In this document: in pieces, positions 42,982 to 55,512 of the stretch
How the letters are laid out: each line of letters starts with the position of its first letter
Position numbering within the stretch: position 1 is the first letter of the stretch
Origin: Ficedula albicollis
Lineage: Eukaryota > Chordata > Aves > Passeriformes > Muscicapidae
Reading direction: 5' to 3'
DNA: 64,000 nt
NCBI RefSeq assembly: GCF_000247815.1
Contig: NC_021674.1
Location: 29,204,901-29,268,900, forward strand
The notes under the pieces: model-generated
Databases searched by the model: none
Seen by the model: only the letters and a program-made list of their open reading frames with translations
Told to the model about the DNA's origin: nothing
Translations under genes and position numbers: made by a program

Positions 42982-45900
42982 GCTATTAACTTGGAACCTT
43001 CCCAATTTTGTCACTTGCGATTGATGTCAAAGGATATTGCAAAAGTTATTCTTTGATAACTACCATTCAAATGTTCAATAGGAGCAAAGCCCATTATGGC
43101 ATTGTGTAGGAAACACAGCCTCTGCCTATAAGTGCACTCTAAGAGAGTGAAAAACTGAATCAGACATTTCATTTGTGAATTCCTTACATAAAAACATCTG
43201 TAAAATAAAGTCAGCAGCTCCTTCTCACTAACACAATACAAGTATTGCACCAGAAGTTCAGAGGGACATTTAAATAAAATTTACATTGCCACACAGCAGT
43301 AAACATGATGGTGAGATACATATTAAATGTATGGTCTTAATGCCAGGATAATTTTTATTACTATCTCATACATTCATAAAGTAGAATACTGTATAATTTC
43401 TTCTTGTACCTTGTCACTAGAAGTGAAGGTGTCCTAATGGAATTGACCTGTTTTGTCAGGTGGCAAAGTGTTAATTAGTTTTCAGAAAATATTAATCCAT
43501 TGAATTCCAAGAGAATAAATTTATTCCAGGGAACTGAAAAAGCTCACTGAGATATGCTTTGAATTAGCAAGCCATGTCTTTGGAAAACACCACTAAATAA
43601 TGATTTCCTAGGTGCACTGTTCTACAGGTGTCCTGGTACTTAAAAGCTTAAAACACATGAAAGTATCACAGAGAGAAAAGAATGAAATTCTACTGTTTTG
43701 TTGCAATTTGAGCCAAATCCACATTTTTCGAGCTAATTTTAACCAAAATCTAATCCAACAGTTCTCCTGAATTACCAGTCTTTGTCACAGTGGTATTTCT
43801 ATTGACCATAGCTTAGAAGAAATTAACACCAATCTGACTTAGAGAAAGGAACGACAAAGATGAAGTGAATACAGAAAGAAAAAAAAGTTGATAGCAATGA
43901 ATATAATTCAGATAGATATTAGCAATTGTATAAAAGTGATAGGGGGAGGAAAAGGATATCAAGGGAATAATTTCTAGATGGAAAAATTTAGCAGATCAGA
44001 AAGAGCTTTTAACAACAAAAAGAACATGAATGTAACCCTGTCTTATTCCTACCTAATAAAAGCAAGACCATTGATAAAAGTTTAAAGAGACATAAACATT
44101 CAATAGACATTTCTGTTCTCTGCTTGGAAAAAACAGGTAATGTATTCTGTTCTCAGCACCTGGTGGTCTTTCAGTATCTTCCTTTCTGCCAGCAGTGCAA
44201 GACTATTTAGAGAGCTGCTACTATTAAATATATTTAAATCAACACACCTCTATAGAGCTGTTATGCACAGGCTTTGAAAACTAAGTCCTCTGTTGATTTT
44301 AAATGAATCTTGGAAAACCGGTAGATTTAGAGAGGACGCATTAACAAAATTACACTCTGTTCATCAGAACTTTAAAAAAAATAAAAGCTCATAAACACCG
44401 TAGATTTCAATTGTATTTCAATTTGATTTCAAAAGGTGCGATATGACATGGAACTTTTGAAATCAAATTACTGCTATAAAAAATCAAGAATGCATCTACT
44501 GTGGTAATTAAGAATTGGCTAGATTTCTTGTAGAAAACTGAGAGAGACATTTAAGAAATAAATGGTGGAAAAGTCTTATGAATTATTAAAGGTTAAGAAA
44601 TTCTAAGGTTAAGAAATTACCATAGGGTTTTGCATGAAAACAGATGATAAAACTGGGAGTTAAACTTTCAAAACATCTGGGAAATAAACACTTAACTCCA
44701 GAAATCCACAAGGTCTCTTACAGGCAGAAGATCAGGTGAAATAATAATCATATCCTTTCAGTTCTTGTAATTTATTTATCTATTAATTAGCCCTATGTGA
44801 GTGGGGATTTGATTGCTCCAAGGCACTGAGCTGAAAGCTTAATTTACCTGGTCTTCATGGACTTACTGTACAAGATGTACACAAAATTGCACTTCGAGTT
44901 TTAAATACATGTTAGTGACCCAGCAGTCAGGTCATCACAAGGCAGGGAACTAATAGAACAGCTATGACACAGGCACATTTGCAGGTATGAGTCAGAATTT
45001 AGGCCAGCTGAGCATCTGCCACTCAGTTCAAGCCTGTATTACCATCACCTTCTGTTATCATAAATGTGATAGAGGTTGTAACATAATTAAGAACAGCTTC
45101 TGCAAGTCTGAAGTGCTCTCTAATGTTTATCTGTCTTTTGTACCACATTGTGGCCCCAGTGTGGCTGCAGAGAGCAGTGATGTTCTTTGAAATGGTTATG
45201 TTCATTAAAACATCATCAATTTAGCAACAATGGCTCGAACATGTATGATGGCACTGGGAATACATACTCAATCTAACCATTCAGTAAGAAGGAAAGAAAC
45301 AAGGGATAAGGTTTTTCTTCTGGAGGATAAAGACCATAAAGAGCAATTCAATATTTGTTTTGCTATTTCTTAAATAACTAGTTAGCATTTATATTACTAT
45401 TTATGATCATCTAATCTGCAAAGGCTACTCAGTCCTCTTCTTTTTCATGCCACATTAAGAAATGGTTCCCACTGCTCCTTTAAACTAAAATTATTTCTGG
45501 TAAAAAAAGCAAGTGATAAAAAATGCTCAGTCTCACATAGTCTTGGCCATAAGTGTTTTCCTCATTGCATTTCTACAAATGCTTTACAAAAATGCCAAGT
45601 AAACACTTAATAGCTAAAATTATTAACAGCTTAATATTATAAATAGCTTAATAGCTACTGTGTGAAAATAGACAATAGAGCTTGCTGCTCTATACGTTCT
45701 CTTTTCCTAGACATTTTCTTTTTGTCTGCAAAAAATGAAATACAGACTAATTTACCTGATAAAATGCCATGTGACCATTCACACAGCTGAATCTGCTCAA
45801 GGCTGAAAGCAACAACAACAAAAAATTCCTAATGACTGCTTTTCCAACCAAAAACATGGTTGTCTTGCTTTCAGATTGACACAGAGCTACAGGTAATGCT

Positions 45901-48900
45901 TGCCTGCCCATGGTGGTGATGTTAGCAAGGATGACCAGGTGGGGGTGCCTGGATGGCAGGAACCTGGCTGTGCTTGCAAGGTCTCTTGCATTGGAGAAGG
46001 AGTTCAACCTACAAAGAACATGGCTTCCAATAGTATATTTTCTGGGAAAAGAGGAGAAAAGTAGACTCAACACATGCCCCTCTTCACCTTTTCCCATTAG
46101 ATCTCACCTCTGACCTGGGTTCTTTCTGGAAAAAAAAGAATAAGCCCCAACTTCTCTCCATGAGATTCCTAAGACTTCAGTTTGTCCTTAAGGTGCAGAG
46201 GAAAGCTGCTAGTCACTTTCTCCTCCTCTTAAAGCAAAGCAACTGGTTGTATCATTCCTGGCTCAGATCCATGTAATGTAAGGCATAACTCCTTCAGATG
46301 CAGCCCCTCACACTGAGCACAGACCTCCCATCAAACATTCACTGGTGCATATTGCAGCAATTACTTATTCTTCGGCTCATTTTATCTCAGAGGGGTTTGC
46401 TCCACCACTGCCCCTTGCACAAAGATGGATTTGCCCTTGCACTCTAGCGAAACCATGGTTATTTTTCTGTGGTTCTTCTGCAAAGATTTATCGTTCTATA
46501 GTTAGAATGTCCTGGTCCTGCAACCATCATAATATTAGATGAAAATAAAAGGGAAAATATTCCAATAATATAGAACAGATCAAGAAGGATTTAACCACAA
46601 TCAGTTTGTTGAAGGTAAACAGCATGCTAGAATGTGTAAAATTTAGTCCACTTCTCATTTTTAGTCCTATTCTATGCTTTGAATTCATGGACATATCTTA
46701 ATTTGGTATTAAAAATCTATTTGGAGACTATGAATACAAAATTTTGTTAGTATTACTCTATTAAAAAAAAAAAAATCCTGACCAGATTCAAGTTTTCCAA
46801 ACTAAAATAGATAAGCACATATTCCAGACTCTCCTTGGATAATCCTATAACTTTTCTTCTCTCTCACATCAGGATTTATTATCCTGTGGCAGTGACTTTT
46901 ATAGGATAGTACTGTTATTGCTTTGATTTAGATTCTTTGCAAATACCACAGTCTATTAAAAGCATCAGTTCATCAAAGTCCACACTATTAATTTACCAGA
47001 AATATCCCCACAGGATTTTTAAAAATAATTTTGTATTATGAAATCATGCTTCAAACTGAACTAATAGAAATCTAATTATAAATGGGAGCATAGTGCTAAT
47101 TAAACCACCCACTTCAGCATTAAGGCCCACTTGGGGGTATTCACATTGGTAAATTGCCAATTTAAGCTAAATTGCAGGATATAATATCCAACTATTTTCA
47201 AGCCCTACCTTTCTGCTACTTTCTCTCCTTTGGTCTGCTCCATAATAATAAAGTGCAGAAGACAAGAAATCTGAATGCTTTTCAATTATTGGATTTATTT
47301 TTTTTTTTTGTGAATAACCATAGCTACTGGTGTACCAAGCGTGAATCTAAAATATCAAGTTCCCAAGCTTGACTCTTCGCACAGTTAAATGTAACCTGGT
47401 GTGTTCTCTAACACACTTGGCCTGTCCCAGATCATCTTGCCTGCCCAAGAAACACCAAAGAAGTAAAGAAAGCAATTGTCTGCTAATCCATGCTCAGAGC
47501 TTTATCATTTTCCAGCAGTCTCATTTCAGGAGAAAGGGGTCCTCAGTACTCAGTGGCCTGAGCCATCACACATGTAGCTTCTCAGCCTTGAGTCTTCATG
47601 ATAGAGGGTAAATTCTGCAGCAGAACAGCCATAAAAAGCCTCTGATCAATCCTGTTGGATCTGCAGCCTCTGGTAGTACAAAAGCCAAGTGTCATCTGGG
47701 CCAGGCAGCCTTGATCTTTTTTCCAGTCATTCAGACTGAAAGTCTCCTAAAAACAAGGAACTTTTGTATAATAAAATAACCTGCTCTGTTCTGATATTTT
47801 GTTCAGAGGGAGAGAGAGATTAAAATGAATTCTCAGAGCATTCATTGTAATGAGTAGGGAGATTATCTGATTCCCAGTAAGCCAGTATTCTGCTGAGAGA
47901 GACCACAAAAGTGACATGACCTACTCAAGGACTTGATTTCAGAGCAACGATAGCAGTGCAAACCTTTTGCTCTGAGCAGGTTAATTAGGTCACAGATTCC
48001 TTACCTCTCTGACTAGAGAGAGAGAAGGACAGATGGAGCAGAGTCATGGCCATCAGTCTTTAGTTAGTAGTGACAGCCTGAGGACTAGGAGAAAATAAGA
48101 ATAGAAGGAGAAATCTTAAAATATTTTGTCTAGGATTGTATATGTATACATCTCTTATCCTTCCAATATCTATTTAGTACACCAACTTCAGCTTCTTGGT
48201 AACTCCTTGGTGTTGCTAGCAAACACTAAGAGGAGTTTCATCTCTTTAGTGGACAGATCCATAGTCTGGGACCTTTTTTGACCCACTCACAATGTTTCCT
48301 TCCAATAGTGTATGCCTGGAGGGATCCCATGGGTAAATTTAAAAGGTTTGTTAGTGATGTATCACTACGCAGCAGTGTGATTCCATACAATAACTTACCA
48401 AATAAATGATGTCAAGCTTGTTCACAGTTTGGCTGACAAATCCCTGAAGTTGCACAAGCACTTTGCAGGTAGAAATGTCCAACACACAGAGAGCAGTGGA
48501 ACACTGCCTAGTGCACCCGGGCTCCAAGCCAACAAGGGGAAGGCTGTGACAGATTACTTGTCGTTGCAACACCGAAGTGTTGACCAAAGCAAACATAGCT
48601 CCTCAACAGGAAAAATAATCCTGTATAAGAAGAAAATTTCCTCTATATATAATATTATTCTTTTGTTTTCTAGTAAGTATGGTAGTCATCATTTTTTCCT
48701 ATGTGTTTTTGTACCCTTTGTATCTCCTATACCATTCTATGTTATTAATCGCCATAATTCATACCAGATTTTTGTCTTCCACAGAAAAATCCAATTTCTT
48801 CTTTGGGAAGTTCTATTGTTTTGAAAGATGCTATGCTTTCATATGCCTTCAATGAAAATCCTCAGTGAAAACATGAAGTAGAAACAGGCTTTAAGCAAAT

Positions 48901-49159
48901 AGACTGGACATACTTTATAAAATTAGATTTTCTTGATGCTGAGACCCAGTTCTCAATCTCTTACAATTTTTTGAACTTTGACAGTCATGGCTGAAATTTA
49001 TTATCCTGAACATTTGCCCTAAGCTTTGTCAGTGTCCTGGAGGAGGTGAGAAGGATAACAGTCATGAGGTTTTTATATTACATGAGGTTGGTGGGAACAG
49101 TTTAAATGAATGAGGGAAGAACTTCCATTCAGAGGAACATGGAGAGCCTGGAGAAGTAG
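42982..49159. other. Unique AT-rich non-coding DNA
   Basis: No gene or transposon is recognised over about 6.2 kb apart from the hairpin at 44.4 kb. A 15-bp direct repeat (AAGGTTAAGAAATT twice) lies near 44589-44620, and an A13 run near 46763-46775. The part at about 47050-47170 is repeat-free with several TAAT cores. The longest frame (48429-48824, 131 codons) has no recognisable domain. Confidence 0.5.
44420..44469. repeat. Perfect inverted repeat, 16-bp stem
   Basis: The left arm AATTTGATTTCAAAAG (44420-44435) is the exact reverse complement of the right arm CTTTTGAAATCAAATT (44454-44469), around an 18-base loop. It could form a hairpin in single-stranded DNA or RNA. I see no MITE-like terminal repeats or target duplications around it, so its origin is unknown. 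Confidence 0.9.
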
Positions 49160-49797
49160 CCACACAGGAAATTCAATATGGAAAAATAAAGACACCTGTA
49201 GTGGTACAGGCTGGGGACTGATGGGTTGGGGATCAGCTCTGCAGAAAACAATCTGGATACTCAGGCAGAGAATGAGCTGGATATGAACCTGCAGTGTGCC
49301 TTGGCCAATAGGACCCTGGGCTGTATTCACAGCACAGCCAGGAGGTTGAGGATGCAGTTTTTTCCCCTTACTTGTCAAACACTATTGTATCTAGGCTACT
49401 GCATCCAACTTTGGGCCCTCAGTACAGGACAGACACCAAGAAACTGAAGGAAGTTCACTGGGCCCACTAAGATGTCCAGGAGCAGCAGTGTTTGTCCTGT
49501 TAGGAGAGACTGAAGTGAGCAGGTTCCTTCAGTTCAGAGAAGGAAGACTTTATGGGCAGCCTCCTATTACCTATGAGGAGGTTTTATATATATATATTTT
49601 TTTTTTTTCTGCTTTTCCACAATGAAGACAGCCAACCAGAGAAGAGTTTATGCAATCTCTGTCCTTGGACATGCTCAAGATCACATTGAAAAAAAATCTT
49701 GAGAAAACCAGTCTGATCTAATGACTGACTTTTGTTGGAACAGGAGTTTAGACTAGAGAACCCCTGAAGTTCCTTCTGACCTGAATTCTATGATAAA
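49160..49797 (+). mobile_element. CR1 LINE, 3' fragment of about 640 bp
   Basis: This is the longest CR1 copy here. In order it shows the 3'-ORF and UTR landmarks: GGTACAGGCTGGGGACTGAT, CAGTGTGCCTTGGCCAATAG, GACCCTGGGCTGTATTCACA, a CAACTTTGGGCCCTCAGTAC box, GGAGCAGCAGTG, CAGTTCAGAGAAGG, TAGACTAGAGAACCCCTGAA, GTTCCTTCTGACCTGAATTC and a final TATGAT tail. It is plus-oriented, 5'-truncated and much diverged, with an internal TA and T-run insertion at about 49585-49608. It encodes no intact reverse transcriptase. The left edge is approximate. Confidence 0.88.
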
Positions 49798-50034
49798 CTC
49801 ATTTTTTAAAGTTTCAGTCAGGAGATTTTGCTCATTCCCACGAAAACTCTAGTTCCATAGGGTGTATAAAGGTGACTTTTTCAAATTTTCATTTGAAATT
49901 ACCTCTGTGTTGGGGATGTTCTTTTTGCTGTTCCATTAAAACACATGCAAGCCAGAAAACCTCTTCCCAAACCGAAGTGGTGGGAGCGTGTTGCATACAG
50001 GTGAAGCCTTATAAAATAAGGGCCTTGTTACTCA
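49798..50034. other. Short unique interval between CR1 and LTR-like block
   Basis: Under 240 bases with no recognised feature. It might belong to the neighbouring LTR-like sequence if that element extends further left. Confidence 0.4.
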
Positions 50035-50315
50035 TGTAAAATCATGGCTCAGGCCTGCTAGTTAGGCTAAGTAGAAGGGAACTATGGGGGAGTGACTCGG
50101 CTGGAACAAGGGAAGAGAGATGTGAGGGATGTGAGAGACGTGCTGCGTGACTGCCCATGCCCACATGGTGCTGTGTGGTGCTGGTTGACTTGGGCTTGTG
50201 CTTTAAAACTATGCAAGCTGATAACCAGATAACTGCTTTAAAAGGCCTGGGTTTTGCAGTAAAGCAGCTCCTCTCTGCACCTGCCTGGGGACTCTGAGTC
50301 ACTCTGCTTCGTACA
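50035..50315 (+). mobile_element. Possible solo LTR, retrovirus class uncertain
   Basis: The block begins TGTAAAATCATGG and ends CTTCGTACA, so it has TG...CA ends. It is richer in CpG than its surroundings. It has a layout like a short gammaretroviral-type LTR: a TTTAAAA box (GCTTTAAAACTATG), a second GCTTTAAAAGG, then TTTTGCAGTAAAGCAGCTCC, which resembles a decayed AATAAA polyadenylation signal at the R/U5 border, and a TCTGCACCTGCCTGGGG downstream part. I find no target-site duplication at these edges, and no primer-binding site or viral gene next to it. The boundaries are approximate. Confidence 0.45.
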
Positions 50316-52221
50316 GGAACAAGTTAGAAGTTACCAAGAAAGCTACCTGAAAATGCCCTTCTCTCTTTCCACCGACTGCATAAAAAGACTCGTGTTGAGA
50401 TTTACCTTGCCTACCTTTGGAAGTCTCCAGTGTAGGTGTTCATTTCTGAGCAAGTCAGCCCATGTTCCCTTTATAGCAGAGTGTGGGCGCTAACAGCTGG
50501 TTAGTTGAGTCCTGCCTTGGATGACTAGCCTAGACACAGAACTTTTAGGAGATGTAAATTAAATTAGATTAATCTCATAACTAAGGACAGCTATCTAGCA
50601 TGTGTTTGGTTTTCTACACATTCCCTTCCTTCGAAAATGTGACCTGAAACAGTTTTATGTTATCATATGGTTTTCTGTAAAACCCAAGTATTTTGAACAC
50701 AGGCAATATTATTTTAATCTTGGCTTGAGTCTATTATTTTATAGGTGGAGGACGGCACTATCTGCAATAGGAAATACCCATAGATATATTTGTCTAGGGT
50801 CACTTTATCCCCAAATACCTGTCCTTATCCTTGTTGGTTTGAATTAGCTTGATGTGACCTTACAGGAGCCCTTTACGTGGCCTGAAATATGGTTTCTACA
50901 ACTTTTTACAAAAACCAGGCTTGTCACATAATCCACTCTCACACACTGGCCGCAAAATGTTCCACAAATGAATGTCAGCAGGGAAGCTCTATTTATCCCC
51001 ATTTAAGAGCCGAAAAAATAATACATTAGTTCTGATTTTGGCTTGAAGAAGGATTCAAATTGTCATGTTAATTCTCTTAAGTGAATTGACCTCACAAGCT
51101 TTTTCTAAGCTGAAGGAAAAATATGCCTAGAATGCTTGACAGTGATCCTTGGGACTAATAAATTTCCTAATAAGAAGCTGGAAATAAACTCTAGGAGGAA
51201 AACAGAGTAATTATTAACTATCCTTTTTCTTCCAGGAAAAGAATGAATCTTGAGAAAGTTTCAGGGAGAAACCAAGGGGAAATGAATGGCATGGCTGATC
51301 CTACAGCACGTGCAGTGCAAGTGAAATGGTCACAACCCACTGCATCTGGCATTTTCTCTCAGATCTCTGAGCTTGTTTCTTCTCTGTCATACATCTGCAT
51401 GAACAGCATGAGTCTGATCTTTGCCCTGATGCTTTTGGAACAAATGTGTCTCTGACCACACTGTTGTGAAAAGACGAATCTTACAAAAAGGTAAAACATA
51501 GATTTGACTCATTAAATTACAGCCCAATGAAGTTGTCCACTAAAGCTTGCTGAGAAAATGCTCAGAGCATTCTTGTGGTCCTCCTCTAGACTCTCTCCAA
51601 TAGATCCAGGTCTTTCACAGGCTGCAACAAAATTGCTGCAACAATTTTAAATTACAAAAAGGGGGGAAATTTCAACTTTTTAATTTCATACAAGGGATAA
51701 ATGTTGTCTTGTGAAATGTTCCACTTATTGGTCCACATAACTACACAAGAAGAACATCCTTTTATACCTTAGGTTCAAATAACTAGAAGGAGTCCTTGTG
51801 CAAAACACATACACCACAGAAGTATTTTAAACTTAAAGGCTAAGAGATTATCTGCAAGAAAACAATATGAACTGAAGAGATTCTTGCAATAAATTATCAA
51901 ATCATATGTTTTGAAGAGCAAAACTGCTTAGATTTGGAAGCTGATATGCTGAAACAAACCCTCCCATTGTATCATTATTTTTTAATAAACTAAAAATCTT
52001 GATTAAAAATAAATTCATGCATGCTGAGGAAAGCTGCATGAGAATATGTGAAGCAAAGTTAGATTTATATTTCATAAGTATTTCTACAGAAATTAAATCC
52101 CCAGGAAGGCAGCCATGATATCTCTGCACATACTACTGCACGAGCAGGAATTAATCCTTTGCAATGGCCCGGGAACTCAGTGACCTCTGCACATAAAAAT
52201 ACTAAATTAATCCACTCACTA

Positions 52222-52306
52222 CCAAAAAAAAAAAAAAAAAAAAACACAAAAAACAAAAAACCAAAAACAAAACCCCCCAAAAAATCCCACCCAAAACTAA
52301 AAAACG
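52222..52306. repeat. A-rich low-complexity stretch
   Basis: A run of 21 A (52224-52244) is followed by mixed CAAA, CCAAAA and CCCAAAA units. It may be a decayed retroposon tail, but no element body is recognised upstream, so only the simple repeat is called. Confidence 0.85.
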
Positions 52307-53646
52307 CAAGCCCAACAACAAAAGAGAGAAGGGGGAATAAGTGAATAAGGAAGAAAAAACTAAGATGACTGCAGGAGTAGTTTTCTAGAGGAAAAAGGAA
52401 AAAAATCTGAGTGAAGAAACTAGTGCAAACTTATTCAAACTTCAGTGTTGAAAGCAATGTGGATTAAGACAAAAAAATTAGGGTCTAACAAAAAATGCCT
52501 CAAAGAGTCACAACAGACTCTATTATTGTTGTTGCTCTTCCCTTTAAATGTGTGTATTACCATTTTGTGTAAGATCCCAGACACCAACCATAATGCCCTG
52601 TGTTAAACACAGCACAAGAAGAGAACAAGAGAAGTGTCTGCTGCCCAGTGAAGGTCTAGTCCAGAGATGGGTCCCACCAGAGCCAGGCCTGAGTGCATGT
52701 CACATCTTCCACCTTCTCACTGCATCCATCCTTTCTCTGCTACTTTTATTTCCACAAAAAAATCTGTTCTAGCTGACTGGCATCTTTTTTGTAATATGTA
52801 AACCACATGTCTATTCTGTGAAATTGGCAATATTAGTGTGCTCAGGCCAAATGTTCATTGAAATTCAGGTACTTCAAGATGCAGATATATGCTTCAGATT
52901 ATTTCAAAGTTTCTCATGCATACAAGCTGTTTAGATGGACTTTTATTACTTCTTATAGGCTGCTCAAAATAGGATAAAAGAGAAACATACTTAACATGGA
53001 GGAGAAGATAGTCATATAAATTACCAGGAGAGTCAGAACTATGTGCAGATCTAGGAACTACTCTACTTCTTTTGCAGACTGAGCATTTCAACTAGATGTA
53101 CAGTGCCAGTCAGCACAGCAACTGTTTACAACATGGGGGTTTTTTGCCCATTTTTATCATTTAGTTCCTGGAAACTCAGACAATGCAGCAAGTAACTCTG
53201 CAACTTATTTCAACGTTTAAAGGAGTTGTCTGCTTCACAGCTCTATGTATCTAATGCAGATTTCAAGTGAATGTAAGTGTAATCGAAACCTCTTTAGAAC
53301 ACAAAGAATATCACAATCCTCAAGTCCTCAAGAGCATGCCTATGGTAAACATTCCTCTGTGGCATCTTTCCCTCCGAGCACCACAGTCTGAAGACTTCCT
53401 GAGCCAAAGGTTGTAACCCAACCTTTGTGTTGAATAGCTGCCAAACTCTTTGAGGACTCTCTGTAGCGTAAATTTTCCAGGCAATGTAAAAATAAAAAGC
53501 AAACAAACAAACCAAAAAACACATAAGAATCACATCAGCCATCTTTCAAGCAATCCAGGATGTCCAGAAACCTGCAAGGTGATAGGGAAGGATGTCTAGA
53601 GTAGTTCTTGTTCATTCCTGTTTGTGATCTGCACTGAAGACACAGC

Positions 53647-53652
53647 ATAGCT
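53647..53652. repeat. Target-site duplication, left copy
   Basis: ATAGCT immediately precedes the TG end of the solo LTR. It pairs with ATAGAT on the right at 54303-54308 (five of six match). Confidence 0.6.
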
Positions 53653-54302
53653 TGTCCTGGTTTAAGGGCAAATTTTGGGAGGAAACCTCCGAAGGGGTCT
53701 CCTCTAGAAAAACAGATTTCAGCAGCCTCTCATCCAACAGAAAGAGAAAGGAGAAAAAATCTCCTTGGAGAAAAGTGGAAAAAAACTTTAACAGGCAAAG
53801 TATTCACAAGCATGAAAAATGAATAATATTAAAAAATAAAACCTCTCACTGTTCCGAAGGGATGACAAATTCAGAAAGAGTCCTTCTGTGGGTGTGGTTC
53901 AGTCTCTCAGTCTCTCCAGGGCTCGGGCCCAGCACGCAGCTCGGGGCCCCCTGGGCAATTCTCCTGGACCGCAGAGAAAATGGACAGTCCCAGAAGAAGA
54001 AGGCACAGTCCAGGGCAAAAGCTTTCCTACCATAGCCAATGAGGGAAAACAGTGAAAAGAGCAAAGAAAAACTCCCTGTCTCTCTCTCTCTGTCAAAAGC
54101 CGAGAACTCAGAGAGCGCTGCTGGCAGCTGGGAGAAAGCTGCACTCTTACCTCTGTGTTTTCAATACAGCCTGGAAAAAATTCCACTGCTTCTCCTTCTC
54201 CCCCCTTCACTCTCGGATCTATTTAAAAGCACAGAACTCAAGAACCAACATAAGCAGAACAGATGACTGGGCATACAAGCATCATGAAGTCACCCTAGGA
54301 CA
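53653..54302. mobile_element. Solo LTR of an endogenous retrovirus, 650 bp
   Basis: The ends are TGTCCT... and ...AGGACA, a perfect 6-bp inverted repeat carrying the canonical TG...CA. The flanks are ATAGCT (53647-53652) and ATAGAT (54303-54308), a 6-bp target duplication with one mismatch, as expected for betaretrovirus-like (ERVK) integrations. The interior has more CpG and GC than its surroundings. The block resembles LTRs I know from songbird genomes, which I remember in the opposite orientation (start TGTCCTAGGGTGACTTC on the minus strand). The strand stays open because I see no intact AATAAA on the minus strand, whereas one lies on the plus strand near 53834. No viral genes adjoin it, so it is a recombination-derived solo LTR. 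It contains a TC run near 54077-54092. Confidence 0.8.
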
Positions 54303-55457
54303 ATAGATGAAAAGGCATCTGCAGCTATTTACCAGGCTCTGGCAGGGGATGGTCTCACTTTCAGTCCATCATAGGCTGAAGGTAGGTCACAGACTCCTCC
54401 ACACAAAGACAAAATTCTCAGTCCCTGCAGAATTCCAGCAACTCAAAAAGGAATGGATGTGCATATTCATGTAGGGGTATCTTTCTTCCTGAGTAACATG
54501 TAAAATCTTTTTAATCAGAATTAACTGCATTAAGGCTGATTGGGGACATTTTTTCAAACTGCTGTAAATATGCAACTTCTACTAGTCGGCAGTCAGAAAA
54601 ACATATTTGTTGTTTAGAGATAATATATGTAAAGAGTTTGTAGGAATGAGCCAATATGTAGATAGTGAATAGAGATACACAGAAAGGAAAAGCATTCTCA
54701 AAGGATATTTTGTGTTCGTTGGAAAACTCTCATCCATATACACTCCATTTTTCCAATACAGTGTAGAAGGAAAATCACTAGATTCAGAACCGAAACCTCT
54801 TTACGCTCATACATCACTCACACAGTCTGTGGAATTAAATGCTATTACTTTCAGACTCAGTTAATATTTAATTATTTATGCAAAGTGCAGTTTTTCCATA
54901 CACGTGGAGAAATACAGAAATGTTCATGTGTCTAAATGGACACAGAAAGAGATGAGCACAGAGTAATAGTCAGTAACCCATTCCTAATGGCCAGAAGTTT
55001 AATTTTAATCAAAGAGTTCTGTGATTTAAACACTTCGTAGGTAGGCACAGGATTTCAGTAGAACAGTGATGAGGGATTTCCTCTCACCTAATCCAGTTGA
55101 AGATTACAAAGCCCCTTGGAATGGCAATTCCTTTCACTGCCCAAGAGCTCTGATTTCCTCAGATGAATATTCCATCCGAAGAACCCAATAGATTTGGTTG
55201 GGTTTTGGGGATGTTTTGGATGGGGTTTTGGGATTTCATTCGATTGGTTAGGATTTGGGTTTTGGTTTATGTTTATTGTTAGTTTTGGTTTTTGGCAGGG
55301 GGGGGGATTGATTTTTTTATTTTAATATAAGCACTTCGTTACAATATACATGTTCCTCACACTTTAAAATGTCCAGTTCGTCTAAAAATCTGCTAAACAG
55401 AATATCTTCAGCCATGAGCAGCATATCCCACCAAACACTTCCATCATGTACATTAAT
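54303..55457. other. Unique non-coding DNA with a GT-rich tract
   Basis: No gene is seen. A T/G-rich tract at about 55190-55322 carries repeated GGGTTTTGGGG-like motifs and a G9 run, and could form G-quadruplexes on the plus strand. Confidence 0.5.
55190..55322. repeat. T/G-rich low-complexity tract
   Basis: The plus strand is nearly free of C across about 130 bases, with units such as TTGGGTTTTGGGG and GGGGTTTTGGG and a run of nine G near 55299-55307. The loops are irregular, so it is not a telomere repeat. Confidence 0.8.
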
Positions 55458-55512
55458 GTAATGATATGTACATATATGATAATGATATGCACATATATGT
55501 ACATATCATTAC
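55458..55512. repeat. Perfect inverted repeat, 21-bp stem
   Basis: The left arm starts GTAATGATATGTACATAT (55458-55478) and its exact reverse complement ends ATGTACATATCATTAC (55492-55512), with a 13-base loop. The loop region also starts a second direct copy of TAATGATATG, so direct and inverted copies of one motif overlap. It could extrude as a cruciform or fold as an RNA hairpin. Confidence 0.92.

Larger units (their letters stand above)
50316..53652. other. Unique non-coding DNA with an A-rich patch
   Basis: No gene is supported. An A21 run and a CAAA/CCAAAA-type stretch lie at about 52222-52306. The remainder is unique AT-rich DNA. Confidence 0.55.

Noticed and set aside
48429..48824. 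131-codon open frame, the longest outside simple repeats
   Set aside because: It has no recognisable domain, no neighbouring exon or splice pattern, and a composition that changes halfway. The length is plausible by chance in 64 kb.
50316..50520. Internal retroviral sequence or primer-binding site after the 50.0-50.3 kb LTR-like block
   Set aside because: No tRNA-complementary 18-mer or gag-like frame is recognisable, so only a solo or partial LTR is proposed.
52224..52244. A21 run as a third homopolymer artefact
   Set aside because: The length is normal for a bird genome, and it grades into mixed A-rich sequence, unlike the poly-C blocks.
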